Shown here: positions 1-8,975 of the stretch, piece by piece | Layout: each line of letters opens with the position of its first letter | How positions within the stretch are numbered: the first letter of the stretch is position 1 | Origin: Gemmatimonadota bacterium | Lineage (GTDB): Bacteria; Gemmatimonadota; Gemmatimonadetes; Gemmatimonadales; GWC2-71-9 | Reading direction: 5' to 3' | DNA: 64,000 bases | Assembly (NCBI GenBank): GCA_016874005.1 | Contig: VGVQ01000013.1 | Location: 46,649-110,648 of the forward strand | Program-made: the position numbers and the translations under genes | Notes under the pieces: model-generated | The model's input: the letters and a program-made list of their open reading frames with translations, nothing else | The model's database searches: none | Told to the model about the DNA's origin: nothing

Positions 1-233
1 AACCGCGCCTCGGCGCTGCGGTGCCGCAGCGAGCGGAGGAACCGGTCCGCCTCGACCGCCAGGTCGCGGCCCACCTTGACGAGCGGGACGACCTCCCAGT
101 CGCTGCCTAACGCGGCGTCGAACCCGGCCAGGGCGTAGGCGATCCCCCCCCATTCCTCGACCGGCGCCTCCGACGGATCGCGGCCGTGGATCTGATCCCA
201 CACCAGCGAGCCGACCACACCGACCTTAGGCAT
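1..233 (-). CDS. PfkB-family sugar kinase, N-terminal part (cut by window edge)
   Basis: Only the first 77 codons are inside the window; the gene continues beyond base 1. The N-terminus (MPKVGVVGSLVWDQIHGRD) and the following GGIAYALAGFDAALG stretch match the start of ribokinase/PfkB carbohydrate kinases, which phosphorylate sugars or nucleosides with ATP. The substrate cannot be told because the anion-hole and catalytic Asp region is missing. The ATG (233-231) overlaps the stop of the upstream ROK kinase by a few bases, so the two kinases are almost certainly translationally coupled. Codons 41-43 contain GCG TTA GGC, one of the recurring octamers in this window. Confidence 0.75.
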   Translation of the reverse strand, partial: MPKVGVVGSLVWDQIHGRDPSEAPVEEWGGIAYALAGFDAALGSDWEVVPLVKVGRDLAVEADRFLRSLRHRSAEAR

Positions 234-1194
234 GGGTGTCGAGGAAGACCTTGGCCGCCCCGATCACGCCCGCGGTTCCCGGTAGCTCGCCCGGCACGAT
301 CCGACAGGCTTGTACCGCTGGCTTGAAGGCCCGTCGGTTGACCTCGCGCTTGAGCGGCGTGAAGAGCCGATCGCCCGCCTTGGTCACCCCGCCGCAGATG
401 ACCACCACCTCCGGATTGAGGATGTTGATCAGGTTCGCCACCCCGACGCCAAGGTACTTGGCGGTATCCTGCACCACCTCCAGGGCGAGCGGATCGCCGG
501 CCGCGGCCGCGCCGTAGACGGTCTGCGCGGTGAGCTGCTGGAGGTCGCCGTGGACGATCATCGGGAGCGAGGATTCGGCCCCGGCCTGAAGCGCTTCGAT
601 GGTCCGCCGGGCGATCGCGGGCCCCGAGGCGTAGGCCTCGAGGCAGCCGTCGTTGCCGCAGCCGCACCGGCGGCCGTTGGTTTCGATCGTCATGTGGCCC
701 ACCTCGGCGGCGACATCCGAAGCACCGTGAAGCAGCCGCCCGTCGACCACGATCCCGCCGCCGATGCCGGTTCCGAGGGTGAAGGTGACGGCGTGGCGGG
801 CTCCTCGGGCCGCCCCGACCCACCACTCGCCGGCCATGGCACAGTTGGCGTCGTTGTCGAGGCTCGCCGGCAGCTCGAGCGCCTCGGCGATCCGGTCTCG
901 CACCGGCATGTCGGTCCAGCCGAGGTTCGGGGTGAGAATCACCACGCCTCGCTTGGTGTCGAGAGGGCCGGGCGATCCGATTCCGACCCCGATCACCCGC
1001 CCGGACGGGAGGGCGGCCTGGGTCTCGGCGATCGTCGACCGAGCCATCCCGAGAATCCGCTCGATGACGTGGTTGGCTCCGTGGACGGCCCCGGTGGGCT
1101 CGGAGTGAAGCCCGATTACGGACTGGCCGTCGCGGCTCACCGCGCCGACCACCAGGTTGGTGCCGCCGATGTCGATTCCGAGGACGTAGTCCAT
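226..1194 (-). CDS. ROK-family sugar kinase (glucokinase-like)
   Basis: 322 residues, the normal size for ROK kinases. The phosphate-binding DIGGTN lies at residues 8-13, DNDAN at 113-117 carries the likely catalytic Asp, and the second glycine-rich loop GTGIGGG is at 141-147. The ROK zinc site is complete: EVGH (164-167) followed by CGCGNDGC (177-184). No helix-turn-helix precedes the kinase domain, so this is an enzyme rather than a NagC/XylR-type repressor. It probably phosphorylates glucose or a related hexose in the cytoplasm. The ATG at 1194-1192 follows the heptosyltransferase stop by two bases, and the gene overlaps the PfkB kinase start, giving one leftward operon lepA - heptosyltransferase - ROK - PfkB. 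Confidence 0.9.
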   Translation of the reverse strand: MDYVLGIDIGGTNLVVGAVSRDGQSVIGLHSEPTGAVHGANHVIERILGMARSTIAETQAALPSGRVIGVGIGSPGPLDTKRGVVILTPNLGWTDMPVRDRIAEALELPASLDNDANCAMAGEWWVGAARGARHAVTFTLGTGIGGGIVVDGRLLHGASDVAAEVGHMTIETNGRRCGCGNDGCLEAYASGPAIARRTIEALQAGAESSLPMIVHGDLQQLTAQTVYGAAAAGDPLALEVVQDTAKYLGVGVANLINILNPEVVVICGGVTKAGDRLFTPLKREVNRRAFKPAVQACRIVPGELPGTAGVIGAAKVFLDTHA

Positions 1195-1196
1195 GC

Positions 1197-2219
1197 TCAC
1201 CGCAGCAGTTGGTGAATGGCGTCGCGCACCGCCGCCGCAGGAATCTCGCGCATGCAGCGGTGATGGCCAAGCGGGCACCGAGCGGGGCCGTGGCTGGAGC
1301 AGGGGCGACAGGCGAGGTCGCTGCGTTCGACGATCGCCGCCGCCGGCGCCCGAGGACCAAAGCCAAACGCCGGGACCGTCGGCCCGAAGATCGCCACGGT
1401 GGGAGTCCCGGTGGCGCTGGCCAGGTGGAGCGGAGCGGAGTCGTTGGTCACCACCACACCAGCGCGTTCCAACACCGCGGCCGATACTCGCAGGGGCAGC
1501 TGTCCCACCGCGTTGACGACCCGGTCGGGGGCGGCGTCGACGATCGGATGAGCCAGCGCGGCGTCTTCGGGGCCACCCATCACCACCACCTTGCCCTTGA
1601 GAATCCGGACCAGTTCGGGGAAACCCGGCCACCGCTTGGTGGCCCAAACCGATCCCGGAGCGAGCGCCACGAACCCATCGCCGAGGCCGTGGCTGGCGAG
1701 CCAGGCGTAGGCTTGGGCCCGGTCGTCGTCGGTGATCTGGAGGTGGATGGGTGCCGGGTCGGCAACCGGTCCTGCCAGCGACAGCAGCCGCTCGGCTTCA
1801 TGCGGCGCCGTCGGCCTGGCGATCCGTTTGGTGTAGAATGCCCGGCTGGGGGCGTCGGCGAAGCCGATCCGCTCCGGAATCCCGGCCCACCAAATCAGCA
1901 GGGCGCTTCGGGCTGACCGATGCGGCAGATAAGCCCTGGCGTAGCGACGGCCCGCCAGCCGCCGCGCCAGCCGGCGCCACGCCGCGAATCCGCTCTCCTT
2001 CCCCCGTTTGTCGTACCCTATGACGTCGCGCACGGACGGCAGCGTTTCGAGCAGCGGTTCGGCGGCCGGCCGAACCAAGACGTCGACCGGTCCGTGGAGC
2101 CGGGCCAAGGCGGCCAGCAGTGGGGTCGTGAGAATCGCGTCGCCAAGAAAGGCGGTTTGCACCACCAGGGTACCGCCCGGGGTGAGCGCTGGCGGCGTGA
2201 AGGCGCCCTCGTCCGTCAA
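1197..2219 (-). CDS. waaF: ADP-heptose--LPS heptosyltransferase (WaaF-like, GT9)
   Basis: 340 residues with the two Rossmann domains of glycosyltransferase family 9. The acceptor-side motif [15 protein letters not shown] is at the N-terminus. The donor-binding [13 protein letters not shown] opens the second domain, and [16 protein letters not shown] with AIFGPT follows near residues 260-285. The C-terminal [20 protein letters not shown] is the Cys-rich tail usual in heptosyltransferase II. It would add heptose to the lipopolysaccharide inner core at the inner face of the cytoplasmic membrane, so it argues for an LPS-bearing cell. Its start overlaps the lepA stop (ATGA), so it is expressed with lepA. 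WaaF rather than WaaC or WaaQ is a best guess. Confidence 0.85.
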   Translation of the reverse strand: MTDEGAFTPPALTPGGTLVVQTAFLGDAILTTPLLAALARLHGPVDVLVRPAAEPLLETLPSVRDVIGYDKRGKESGFAAWRRLARRLAGRRYARAYLPHRSARSALLIWWAGIPERIGFADAPSRAFYTKRIARPTAPHEAERLLSLAGPVADPAPIHLQITDDDRAQAYAWLASHGLGDGFVALAPGSVWATKRWPGFPELVRILKGKVVVMGGPEDAALAHPIVDAAPDRVVNAVGQLPLRVSAAVLERAGVVVTNDSAPLHLASATGTPTVAIFGPTVPAFGFGPRAPAAAIVERSDLACRPCSSHGPARCPLGHHRCMREIPAAAVRDAIHQLLR

Positions 2220-4021
2220 TCGCTATCCACCTGCAGCACGGCGAGAAATGCCTCTTGCGGTATCTCCACCGAGCCAACCTGCTTCATCCGCTTCTTGCCT
2301 TCCTTTTGCTTCTCCAGGAGCTTGCGTTTGCGGGTGATGTCGCCACCGTAGCACTTGGCGAGGACGTCCTTCCGAAGCGCCGAGACGGTCTCGCGGGCGA
2401 TGACCTTGGAGCCGATCGCGGCCTGGATCGCCACCGCGAAGAGCTGCCGGGGGATCAGCTCCTTCAGCTTCTCGGCGATCTTGCGACCCCACTCGTAGGC
2501 CTTGTCTTCGTGGATGATCACGCTGAAAGCATCGATCTGCTCGCCGTTGATCAACATGTCGAGCCGGACCAGGTCGGAGGGCCGATAGCCCGCCATCTCG
2601 TAGTCGAGCGAGGCGTATCCTCTCGAAAGGCTCTTGAGCCGGTCGTAGAAGTCGAGGACGATCTCGCCCAGCGGGAAGTCGAACTGAAACTCGACTCGGC
2701 TCGGGTCGATGTAGTGCATCCCGTGATAGACGCCTCGCCGATCCTGGCCCAACTTCATGATCGGGCCGATGTAGTCGGCGGGCGAGACGATCCGAGCTTT
2801 GACGAAGGGTTCCTCGATCCGGTCCCGATTGGCGGCTTCGGGCAGGGTGGACGGGTTTTCCACCAGCACCATGGTGCCGTCGGTCAGGTAGACTCGATAC
2901 TCCACCGTCGGCACGGTGGTGATCAGGGCGAGATCGAACTCCCGCTCCAGCCGCTCCTGGACGATCTCCATATGAAGGAGCCCGAGGAAACCGCACCGAA
3001 ACCCGAATCCCAGGGCCTGCGACGACTCGGGCTCGTAACCGAGACTCGCGTCGTTGATCTGGAGCCGTTCGAGGGCATCCCGAAGATCTTCGTACTGTTC
3101 GGTGGTGGTCGGGTAGATCCCGGCGAAGACCATCGACTTGACGTCGCGGTATCCGGGGAGGAGTTCGCCGGCTGGCCGATCGGCATCGAGAATGGTGTCT
3201 CCCACCCGGGCGTCGCGGACCCCGCGGACGCTGGCGACGACATAACCGACTTCGCCCGCTTCGAGTCGCTCGGCGGCGTGCTGGCCCAGGGCGGGGAACC
3301 CGACCTCGTCGACCTCGTAGACGTCCTGGGGGTGGGACCCGAACTGAATCCGGGTGCCCCGTTCGATCACGCCGTCGACGACCCGAATCGTCGGGACCGC
3401 CCCACGGTAGCGGTCGTAGTAGGAGTCGAACACCAGGGCCCGCAGCGGCGCGTCGGGTTTACCGGTTGGCACCGGGCATCGGGCGACGATGGCCTCGAGC
3501 AGGTCGGGCACCCCGATCCCCTCTTTGGCCGACACCCGGAGAATCTCCCCGGGCAGCACCCCGATCAGATCCGAGAGCTCGGCGGCTCGACGGTCGGGCT
3601 CGGCGCCGGGCAGGTCGATCTTGTTGAGTACCGGGATGATCTCGAGGCCCGCTTCCATCGCGAGAAAGAGGTTCGAGAGGGTCTGCGCTTGGACCCCTTG
3701 CGAGGCGTCCACCACCAGGATCGCGCCCTCGCAGGCCGCGAGCGAGCGAGACACTTCGTAGGTGAAGTCGACGTGCCCGGGGGTGTCGATCAGGTTGAGT
3801 TCGTAGTCCTCGCCGTCGCGGGCCCGATAAGTCATCCGGCAGGCGTTGAGTTTGATGGTGATGCCACGCTCGCGCTCCAGGTCCATGGTGTCGAGGACCT
3901 GTTCGCGCATTTGCCGCTTATCGAGAGTGCCGGTGGTTTCGATCAGCCGGTCGGCGAGGGTCGATTTGCCGTGGTCGATGTGCGCGACGATGCAAAAATT
4001 GCGAATCCTGGACTGCTTCAT
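2216..4021 (-). CDS. lepA: Elongation factor 4 (LepA, ribosomal back-translocase GTPase)
   Basis: 601 residues, the standard EF4 length. G1 is AHIDHGKS near residue 13, the switch [10 protein letters not shown] and the NKID specificity motif follow, and the LepA-specific C-terminal domain ends with [24 protein letters not shown]4 is a ribosome-bound GTPase that acts on stalled or mis-translocated elongation complexes and in initiation. I start it at ATG 4021-4019 (MKQSRIRNF); an in-frame TTG nine bases upstream is possible but adds nothing conserved. A TATATT hexamer ends eight bases before the ATG, leaving no room for a ribosome-binding site. First gene of a four-gene leftward operon. Confidence 0.97.
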   Translation of the reverse strand: MKQSRIRNFCIVAHIDHGKSTLADRLIETTGTLDKRQMREQVLDTMDLERERGITIKLNACRMTYRARDGEDYELNLIDTPGHVDFTYEVSRSLAACEGAILVVDASQGVQAQTLSNLFLAMEAGLEIIPVLNKIDLPGAEPDRRAAELSDLIGVLPGEILRVSAKEGIGVPDLLEAIVARCPVPTGKPDAPLRALVFDSYYDRYRGAVPTIRVVDGVIERGTRIQFGSHPQDVYEVDEVGFPALGQHAAERLEAGEVGYVVASVRGVRDARVGDTILDADRPAGELLPGYRDVKSMVFAGIYPTTTEQYEDLRDALERLQINDASLGYEPESSQALGFGFRCGFLGLLHMEIVQERLEREFDLALITTVPTVEYRVYLTDGTMVLVENPSTLPEAANRDRIEEPFVKARIVSPADYIGPIMKLGQDRRGVYHGMHYIDPSRVEFQFDFPLGEIVLDFYDRLKSLSRGYASLDYEMAGYRPSDLVRLDMLINGEQIDAFSVIIHEDKAYEWGRKIAEKLKELIPRQLFAVAIQAAIGSKVIARETVSALRKDVLAKCYGGDITRKRKLLEKQKEGKKRMKQVGSVEIPQEAFLAVLQVDSD

Positions 4022-4028
4022 GGGGACC

Positions 4029-4034
4029 AATATA
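4029..4034 (-). promoter_or_regulatory. -10-like TATATT directly before lepA
   Basis: On the minus strand TATATT is followed by seven bases (GGTCCCC) and then the lepA ATG. With transcription starting about seven bases after a -10 element, the mRNA would begin at or next to the ATG. No Shine-Dalgarno sequence fits. Same arrangement as at 4558, 8284, 11012, 52072, 52109 and 54160. Confidence 0.5.
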
Positions 4035-4195
4035 GTCGCCCGAAGCTGCCGTTCCGCGCGGGTGACGGCGGTGCCAATTCAGGCGCCGAAGCGCTAGACT
4101 TTCCCCAGGATGCACCGGTGACGCGCTGGCTCGTCGCCGCTTCGGCCATCGCCGTCTCGCTGGGCCAAGCCCACCCCTCTCACCGAGGAACCCAG

Positions 4196-4540
4196 GTGAC
4201 CAATCCCAACGACCGCCGGATCGACTACCTCGAATTCGGCACCACCGACATCGCCGCCACCAAGCGCTTCTACCAACAGGTGTTCGGCTGGAAGTTCACC
4301 GACTATGGCCCTGGATACACCAGCTTCGAGGACGGCCGGCTCACCGGAGGCTTCAACGCCGAGTCGAAGCCCGGCGGCACGCCCCTGACCGTGCTCTACG
4401 CGGCCGACCTCGATCAAATGAAGGCCACGGTCGAGGCGGCAGGTGTCCGGACCTTCAACGACCACACCTTCCCCGGCGGCAGGCGATTTCACTTCGTCGA
4501 CCCGGGCGGCAACGAACTCGCGGTCTGGTCGGAACGCTAG
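4196..4540 (+). CDS. VOC-family (glyoxalase/bleomycin-resistance-like) protein
   Basis: 114 residues forming one vicinal-oxygen-chelate module: YLEFGTTDIAATKRFYQQVFGW at the start and FHFVDPGGNELAVW at the end, with the terminal Glu/Asn region that usually carries a metal ligand. It belongs to the 'predicted enzyme related to lactoylglutathione lyase' group; the substrate is unknown. GTG 4196 has a GAGGA six bases upstream. An upstream in-frame GTG at 4118 would add TRWLVAASAIAVSLGQA, which looks like a signal peptide. An exported form cannot be excluded but is unusual for the family. The gene diverges from lepA and precedes the EamA pair. Confidence 0.8.
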   Translation: MTNPNDRRIDYLEFGTTDIAATKRFYQQVFGWKFTDYGPGYTSFEDGRLTGGFNAESKPGGTPLTVLYAADLDQMKATVEAAGVRTFNDHTFPGGRRFHFVDPGGNELAVWSER

Positions 4541-4557
4541 CTCGTCGCGGCCCCGAC

Positions 4558-4563
4558 TAGATT
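4558..4563 (+). promoter_or_regulatory. -10-like TAGATT before the first EamA gene
   Basis: TAGATT ends eleven bases before ATG 4575 and no Shine-Dalgarno sequence lies between. It may serve a very short or absent 5' leader for the two EamA transporter genes. Confidence 0.4.
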
Positions 4564-4574
4564 TGGGGCCCACA

Positions 4575-5504
4575 ATGTCCGCCGCCAGCTCCGGCTTCAC
4601 CAAGCACGATCTCGGGATGGTCGTGGTGTCCTTGTTTTGGGGCGCCAATTTCGCCGCCAACAAATACGGGGTGACGGTCATGCCCCCGTTCGCGTTCGCG
4701 GCGATTCGCTTTGCCATGGCGAGCGTGCTCCTCTGGCTCGTGGTCGTGGCGCTCCGGCCGGGCCGGCCGATCAGCCGAGGAGCGTTCTGGCGATTGGCCG
4801 GACTGGGCGTCATCGGCAACACCTTGTACCAGGTGTTCTTCATGCAGGGCTTGGTCTACACCTCGGCGATCAACGCTTCCTTGATCATGGCGGCGTTGCC
4901 CGCCGTGGTCGCCGTGCTGGGTCGGGTGTTGGGGGTGGAGCGGACCACTCGCCGGACCTGGTTGGGGATCGCGGTTGCCACCGCCGGCGTGGCGCTCGTC
5001 ATCGCCGCCGAGGGCCTCCGGTTCACTGGCCAGACCACCACCGGCGACCTGCTCGTTCTCGGAGCGGTGTTCTGCTGGGCGTTGTTTACCGTCGGGGTTC
5101 GCTGGGTCGGTCGCGGTGAGGACCCGGTTCGGGTTACCGCACTGACGGTCGTGAGCGGGACTCCCGGCCTCATCCTGGTGGCGCTGCCGAGCCTGGGGCA
5201 GGTATCACCCACCTCGCTCTCGGTGGCGGCGTGGGCCACCATTCTCTACTCGGGCATCTGCGCCATCGTCATCGCCTACCTGATCTGGAGCTACGCGGTC
5301 CAAGGCATCGGCGGGAGTCGGGTGGCCGTGTACAACTGCGTCACCCCGGTCGTCGCGGTGATCGCCGCATGGATCCTGCTCGGTGAGCGGCCGGTGCCCT
5401 CGCAGGGGTTCGGGGCCCTGCTGGTCATCGCCGGGGTGCTGATCAGTCAGGGTGTCGGCCAACTGCCGGCCCGGCCGACCGCCGTCACGATCCCCGAGCC
5501 CTGA
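4575..5504 (+). CDS. EamA/DMT-family membrane transporter, copy 1
   Basis: 309 residues with about ten hydrophobic segments, i.e. two EamA repeats of five. The typical N-terminal LFWGANFAANKYG with an early Pro/Phe-rich helix and the C-terminal LLGERPVPSQGFGALLVIAG mark the drug/metabolite transporter superfamily. These inner-membrane carriers export amino acids, nucleotides or other metabolites; the substrate cannot be read from sequence. I start at ATG 4575 (MSAASSGFTKHDLGMV), aligned with the start of the neighbouring paralogue (SFSKHDLNLV). The next gene begins six bases after this stop, so they form one operon. Confidence 0.9.
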   Translation: MSAASSGFTKHDLGMVVVSLFWGANFAANKYGVTVMPPFAFAAIRFAMASVLLWLVVVALRPGRPISRGAFWRLAGLGVIGNTLYQVFFMQGLVYTSAINASLIMAALPAVVAVLGRVLGVERTTRRTWLGIAVATAGVALVIAAEGLRFTGQTTTGDLLVLGAVFCWALFTVGVRWVGRGEDPVRVTALTVVSGTPGLILVALPSLGQVSPTSLSVAAWATILYSGICAIVIAYLIWSYAVQGIGGSRVAVYNCVTPVVAVIAAWILLGERPVPSQGFGALLVIAGVLISQGVGQLPARPTAVTIPEP

Positions 5505-5510
5505 GCGGGC

Positions 5511-6404
5511 GTGCGCTCCTTTTCCAAGCACGACCTCAATCTGGTGTTGGTCTCCGTGATCTGGGGTGCCAACTACGGGATCACCAAGATGGCGCTCGGG
5601 CAGGTGACGCCGACGGTGTTCGCCGCCCTCCGCTTCCTGGTCAGCACCGGTCTCCTCTGGATCGTGGTGCTGGGCCTCAAGCAGCATGGGCCAATGCCCC
5701 GCCGGTCGATGGTGAAGTTGCTCGGCTGGGGTGTCGTCGGTCACACTCTGAACCAGGTCTGCTTCCTCTGGGGCCTTCGGATGACGACGGCGACCAACAG
5801 CGCAGTGATCTTCGCCAACATGCCGCTCGCGGTCGCGATGCTCGGGATCGCGCTGGGGATCGAACGGCCGCGGCCTCGGGTCTGGGTCGGCATCGGGTTG
5901 GGTGTCGTCGGAGTGGCCATCGTCGTCGGGGCGAACGGGTTCCACTTCTCCCGCGAGACCCTGGCCGGGGACCTCCTCAACGTCGGCGCGCTGGCGTTCT
6001 GGGCCGTTTTCACGGTCGGCGTGCGCCAAACGGCGTTAGGCCACAACTCGGCGCAGGTCACCGCGCTGACCCATCTCGGGGGCACGCCAGGCCTGCTGGC
6101 CGCCGCGACGCCCGCGCTGGTCGGCGGGCCGCCGATCGCGAGCCTGGCGCCGGTCGTCTGGCTCGGGGTGCTGTATTCGTCGCTGTTGTCGAGCGTGGTT
6201 GCCGGGGTGCTGTGGACCCGGAGCCTCAAAGCGCTTGGCGGTAACCGCACCGCCCTCTACAACTGCGTGACCCCGGTCTTCGCCAGCCTCTTCGCCTGGG
6301 CCCTGTTGGGCGAGCGGCCGGTTCCGCTGCAGGCGGTTGGCGCCGCCCTCGTGGTGGCGGCGGTCCTGGTCAGTCGCGCTCCCGCCGAAGAGGTCGAGAG
6401 CTGA
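5511..6404 (+). CDS. EamA/DMT-family membrane transporter, copy 2 (tandem paralogue)
   Basis: 297 residues, GTG start at 5511. It repeats the pattern of the gene before it: KHDLNLVLVSVIWGANYG at the N-terminus and LLGERPVPLQAVGAALVVAA at the C-terminus, with two five-helix EamA halves. The similarity in sequence and length indicates a tandem duplication, now diverged. The two proteins may act as a pair or as separate carriers; nothing in the sequence decides this. The stop is four bases from that of the convergent serine hydrolase. Residues near base 6034 include an A-L-G encoded GCG TTA GGC, one of the recurring octamers. Confidence 0.9.
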   Translation: MRSFSKHDLNLVLVSVIWGANYGITKMALGQVTPTVFAALRFLVSTGLLWIVVLGLKQHGPMPRRSMVKLLGWGVVGHTLNQVCFLWGLRMTTATNSAVIFANMPLAVAMLGIALGIERPRPRVWVGIGLGVVGVAIVVGANGFHFSRETLAGDLLNVGALAFWAVFTVGVRQTALGHNSAQVTALTHLGGTPGLLAAATPALVGGPPIASLAPVVWLGVLYSSLLSSVVAGVLWTRSLKALGGNRTALYNCVTPVFASLFAWALLGERPVPLQAVGAALVVAAVLVSRAPAEEVES

Positions 6405-6407
6405 TCG

Positions 6408-8051
6408 TCACGGCGCTCGCGGAAACAACATCCGGCGGACCCGGCCGGAGCCCACCGTAATACCGGTGACACGCCCCTTCTTGTCTCGGACCGCCCTCAC
6501 CACCGATCCAAAGGCAGCGGCGATCGTGTAGCTGTCCTGAATCACGCTGGTGAGCTTGGCCGGCTGGCTCTTCCGGCGGTGGAGCACGAGGCTATCCCCC
6601 GCCGCGACGATTTCCCAGGTCACCCCCAACTCGTCGCTGGCGTACTTGCCGGCCAGGGCCGCGCGGTCGGCGGCGGTCGGTGTCCACTCGGCCGCCCGCC
6701 GGTATCGGGTCGGCTCGCCATTGCCGGTCCGGATCAGCAGGGTGCTGTCGTCGTTGACCGTCAACGTCGCGGGGCCGACGCCGATCAGGAACGGCCGGCC
6801 GCCGCTCGACCGAAGCGGGGCCGATGGGCCGCCAAAGGCGCTCCGCCAGGATGCCAGGCCGTTCTCGATGACCAGTCGACCCGCCGCCTCGAGGGAATCG
6901 CTCCAATAGAGGCCGGCCGCGCCGCCGATCTGGGCCGCGGCCACCTGCGCCGGTGGTTCCACGACCGGCTGGAGCTGGCCCCCGAGCATCGCGTCGGCGG
7001 TCTGTTCCGCGAGCCGGACCGGGTTGGCGGTGCCGGATGAATTGCAGAGGACCGCCACTCCGGACCCGGTGGCCGGGAAGTTGAGCAGATGGCTCTGGTA
7101 GCCCGGATCGCCGCCGCTGTGGGAGACGGTCCGAGCACCTCGATAGCTCCCGATCGTTACCCCGAGCGCGTAAGCCAGGGTGTCGCCGGAGGCGAGCACC
7201 GCGCGGGTGGTGAGATCCTCGATCGCCCCCCGCCCGCCAACCGTGCCGAGCGACAACTGCCCGTGCCACTTGGCCAAGTCGGTCACGGTAGTGAAGAGGC
7301 TGGTCGCCCCGACGGTGGAGTAGTTCGGGACGGTCTCCTTCCAGCTCCCGTCGCGGAAGGTGTAACCGCGGGTTCGCCCTGGCACGATCTCGAGGTTGTC
7401 GTCGTGAAAGTGAGTCCGAGTCATTCCGAGCGGCCGAAAGAGCGCGGAGTCGGCAAACTGGCGGAGGCTCTGACCGGTCACCCGTTTGACGATCACGGCC
7501 GCGAGAGTGAAACCGGAATTGCTGTAGAGCCAGTCGGTGCCGGGCACGAAGTTGAGACCTCGTTGCCGAGGCACGATGTCCATGACGTCCTGCTCGGTGA
7601 TCAGGTCGTCGCCCAGCCGCCAACCGGCCGTGATGAGCAGGTTCCACTGGTCACGGACTCCACCGGTATGGTTGAGGAGCTGCCGGATCGTGATCCGGTG
7701 GCCATAGTCCGGCATCTCGGGGAGGTACCGGCGGATGTCGTCGTCGAGCGAGAGCTTGCCCGCCCGGGCCAGCAGGACCAGCGACATCGCGGTGAATTGC
7801 TTCGAGACGGAGGCCACGTGGAACACCGAGTTCGGACCGACCGCGAGTCCCTGGGCGACGTCGGCCATGCCATACCCCTTGGCGAGAACGACGCGGCCTT
7901 GGTCGACCACGCTCACGGCGCACCCCGGCCGGGCGGTGCCCTGTTGCCCCGCGAAGATCGAGTCGACGGCTCGGGTCGACGGTGCTTGGGCAACCAAGGG
8001 CAGCGGCAACGCCGCGAGAGCCAACGCCAACGCCAAGGCAAACGCGCGCAC
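6408..8051 (-). CDS. Secreted serine hydrolase (beta-lactamase/PBP4*-like, family S12)
   Basis: 547 residues. A clear Sec signal peptide (MRAFALALALALAALPLPLVAQA) is followed by a class C/S12 fold: SVSK at 81-84 supplies the nucleophile and general base, LYSNSGF the Tyr of the second motif, and HSGGDPGY the third motif. The ~150-residue tail is the lipocalin-like extension seen on many such hydrolases, and it resembles the tail of the serine hydrolase at 47102. It probably cleaves D-amino-acid peptides or esters in the periplasm. GTG start at 8051-8049 with an upstream ACGAGG at workable spacing. Convergent with the EamA pair. Confidence 0.9.
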   Translation of the reverse strand: MRAFALALALALAALPLPLVAQAPSTRAVDSIFAGQQGTARPGCAVSVVDQGRVVLAKGYGMADVAQGLAVGPNSVFHVASVSKQFTAMSLVLLARAGKLSLDDDIRRYLPEMPDYGHRITIRQLLNHTGGVRDQWNLLITAGWRLGDDLITEQDVMDIVPRQRGLNFVPGTDWLYSNSGFTLAAVIVKRVTGQSLRQFADSALFRPLGMTRTHFHDDNLEIVPGRTRGYTFRDGSWKETVPNYSTVGATSLFTTVTDLAKWHGQLSLGTVGGRGAIEDLTTRAVLASGDTLAYALGVTIGSYRGARTVSHSGGDPGYQSHLLNFPATGSGVAVLCNSSGTANPVRLAEQTADAMLGGQLQPVVEPPAQVAAAQIGGAAGLYWSDSLEAAGRLVIENGLASWRSAFGGPSAPLRSSGGRPFLIGVGPATLTVNDDSTLLIRTGNGEPTRYRRAAEWTPTAADRAALAGKYASDELGVTWEIVAAGDSLVLHRRKSQPAKLTSVIQDSYTIAAAFGSVVRAVRDKKGRVTGITVGSGRVRRMLFPRAP

Positions 8052-8283
8052 GGGAGGTACCTCGTTTGAGGGATGGAGTCGATCGGCTCAGAGTATCGCC
8101 CCGGCCGCCGGCCGTCAACGCGCCCCTCGCCCGGGAACCGTCTCACGGATACCTTCCGATCCCGGAACCTTCGAACCACTCTGGCAACCGGGATCGCCCC
8201 ATGTCACCATCAGCGTTGTCCCCTGGCGTCGGGTCCGGGTCGGACCGCGGCCCGAGCCGCTCGGCCGCCGGCCGGCTGGCGTC

Positions 8284-8289
8284 TATCGT
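8284..8289 (+). promoter_or_regulatory. -10-like TATCGT before cutA
   Basis: TATCGT ends twelve bases before the cutA GTG. It overlaps one copy of the octamer CGTTAGGC (8287-8294), one of the few copies outside a gene. The 250-base gap 8052-8301 contains nothing else I can identify. Confidence 0.35.
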
Positions 8290-8301
8290 TAGGCGGGGTC
8301 G

Positions 8302-8616
8302 GTGATAGAGGCGCTCCAGGTGGTCACCACGGTCGACGACCGCGAGCGGGCCCGGGTCATCGCCAATCGGCTGGTCGAGGACCGATTGGCGGCTTGCGTC
8401 CAAGTCGTCGGGCCGATCGAGAGCGTCTATCGTTGGGAGGGCCGGGTCGAGACCGCGGCCGAGTGGCTCTGCCTGATCAAGACCACCACCGACCGCTATG
8501 ACGACCTCGAGCGCGCCATTCGTGCCATCCACCCGTACCACGAGCCGGAGATCTTGGCTTTCCCGGTGATCCGGGGGAGCCCGGGGTACCTCGCCTGGCT
8601 CGAGGCGGCCTGTTAG
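8302..8616 (+). CDS. cutA: Divalent cation tolerance protein CutA
   Basis: 104 residues, exactly CutA1 size. The family core is plain: ANRLVEDRLAACVQVVGPIESVYRWEGRVE, then LIKTTTDRYDDLERAIRAIHPYHEPEILAFPV. CutA1 forms a very stable trimer with a ferredoxin-like fold that can bind copper and other divalent ions; the physiological role is still debated. GTG start. No ribosome-binding site precedes it. It ends convergently, overlapping the last four bases of the carboxymuconolactone-decarboxylase-like gene. Confidence 0.95.
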   Translation: MIEALQVVTTVDDRERARVIANRLVEDRLAACVQVVGPIESVYRWEGRVETAAEWLCLIKTTTDRYDDLERAIRAIHPYHEPEILAFPVIRGSPGYLAWLEAAC

Positions 8617-8975
8617 GGCGTCGCTCGGCTTCTCACCTCTTCCAGGCGAGCGACCGCCCGCCGCAGATGGGGAATCACGATCGAGCCGCCTACCACGAGC
8701 CCGATCGAAAACACCTCGTGGATCTCGGCGTCGGTCGCGCCGACCTCGGCGCACTTGATCACGTGGTAGCTGATGCAGTCGTCGCACCGGAGCACCAGCG
8801 AGGCGACGAGGCCGAGCATCTCTTTGGTCTTGACATCGAGCGCCCCCGGCTCATAGGCCCGGGTATCGAGGTTGAAGAACCGGTTGGTGGTCAGGTTCCC
8901 GGCGGCGAAGATCTTCTCGTTCATCGCCGCCCGGAATGCGTTGAACCCGTCCAGGCTCTGGTGATCGTGGCTCAT
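8613..8975 (-). CDS. Carboxymuconolactone decarboxylase/AhpD-like protein
   Basis: 120 residues, all helical in pattern, with the AhpD-like redox motif CDDCISYH (CxxCxxxH) near residue 60, preceded by KTKEMLGLVASLVLR. The motif suggests thiol-disulfide or peroxide chemistry, as in the alkylhydroperoxidase core, rather than true decarboxylase activity. I start at ATG 8975 (MSHDHQSLDGFNAFR). This ATG overlaps the stop of the upstream M28 peptidase (ATGA), so the two are co-translated. Convergent with cutA. Confidence 0.88.
   Translation of the reverse strand: MSHDHQSLDGFNAFRAAMNEKIFAAGNLTTNRFFNLDTRAYEPGALDVKTKEMLGLVASLVLRCDDCISYHVIKCAEVGATDAEIHEVFSIGLVVGGSIVIPHLRRAVARLEEVRSRATP

Noticed and set aside
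4118..4195. Signal-peptide-like N-terminal extension of the VOC protein
   Set aside because: VOC proteins of this kind are cytoplasmic, and GTG 4196 has the better ribosome-binding site; kept only as an alternative.
2255..4540. Very long open frames antisense to lepA, mfd, the vWA gene, PPIases and others
   Set aside because: High GC content removes stops from the complementary strand. The real genes on the other strand have clear family motifs, and the antisense translations are Arg/Gly/Pro/Asp-rich without domains.
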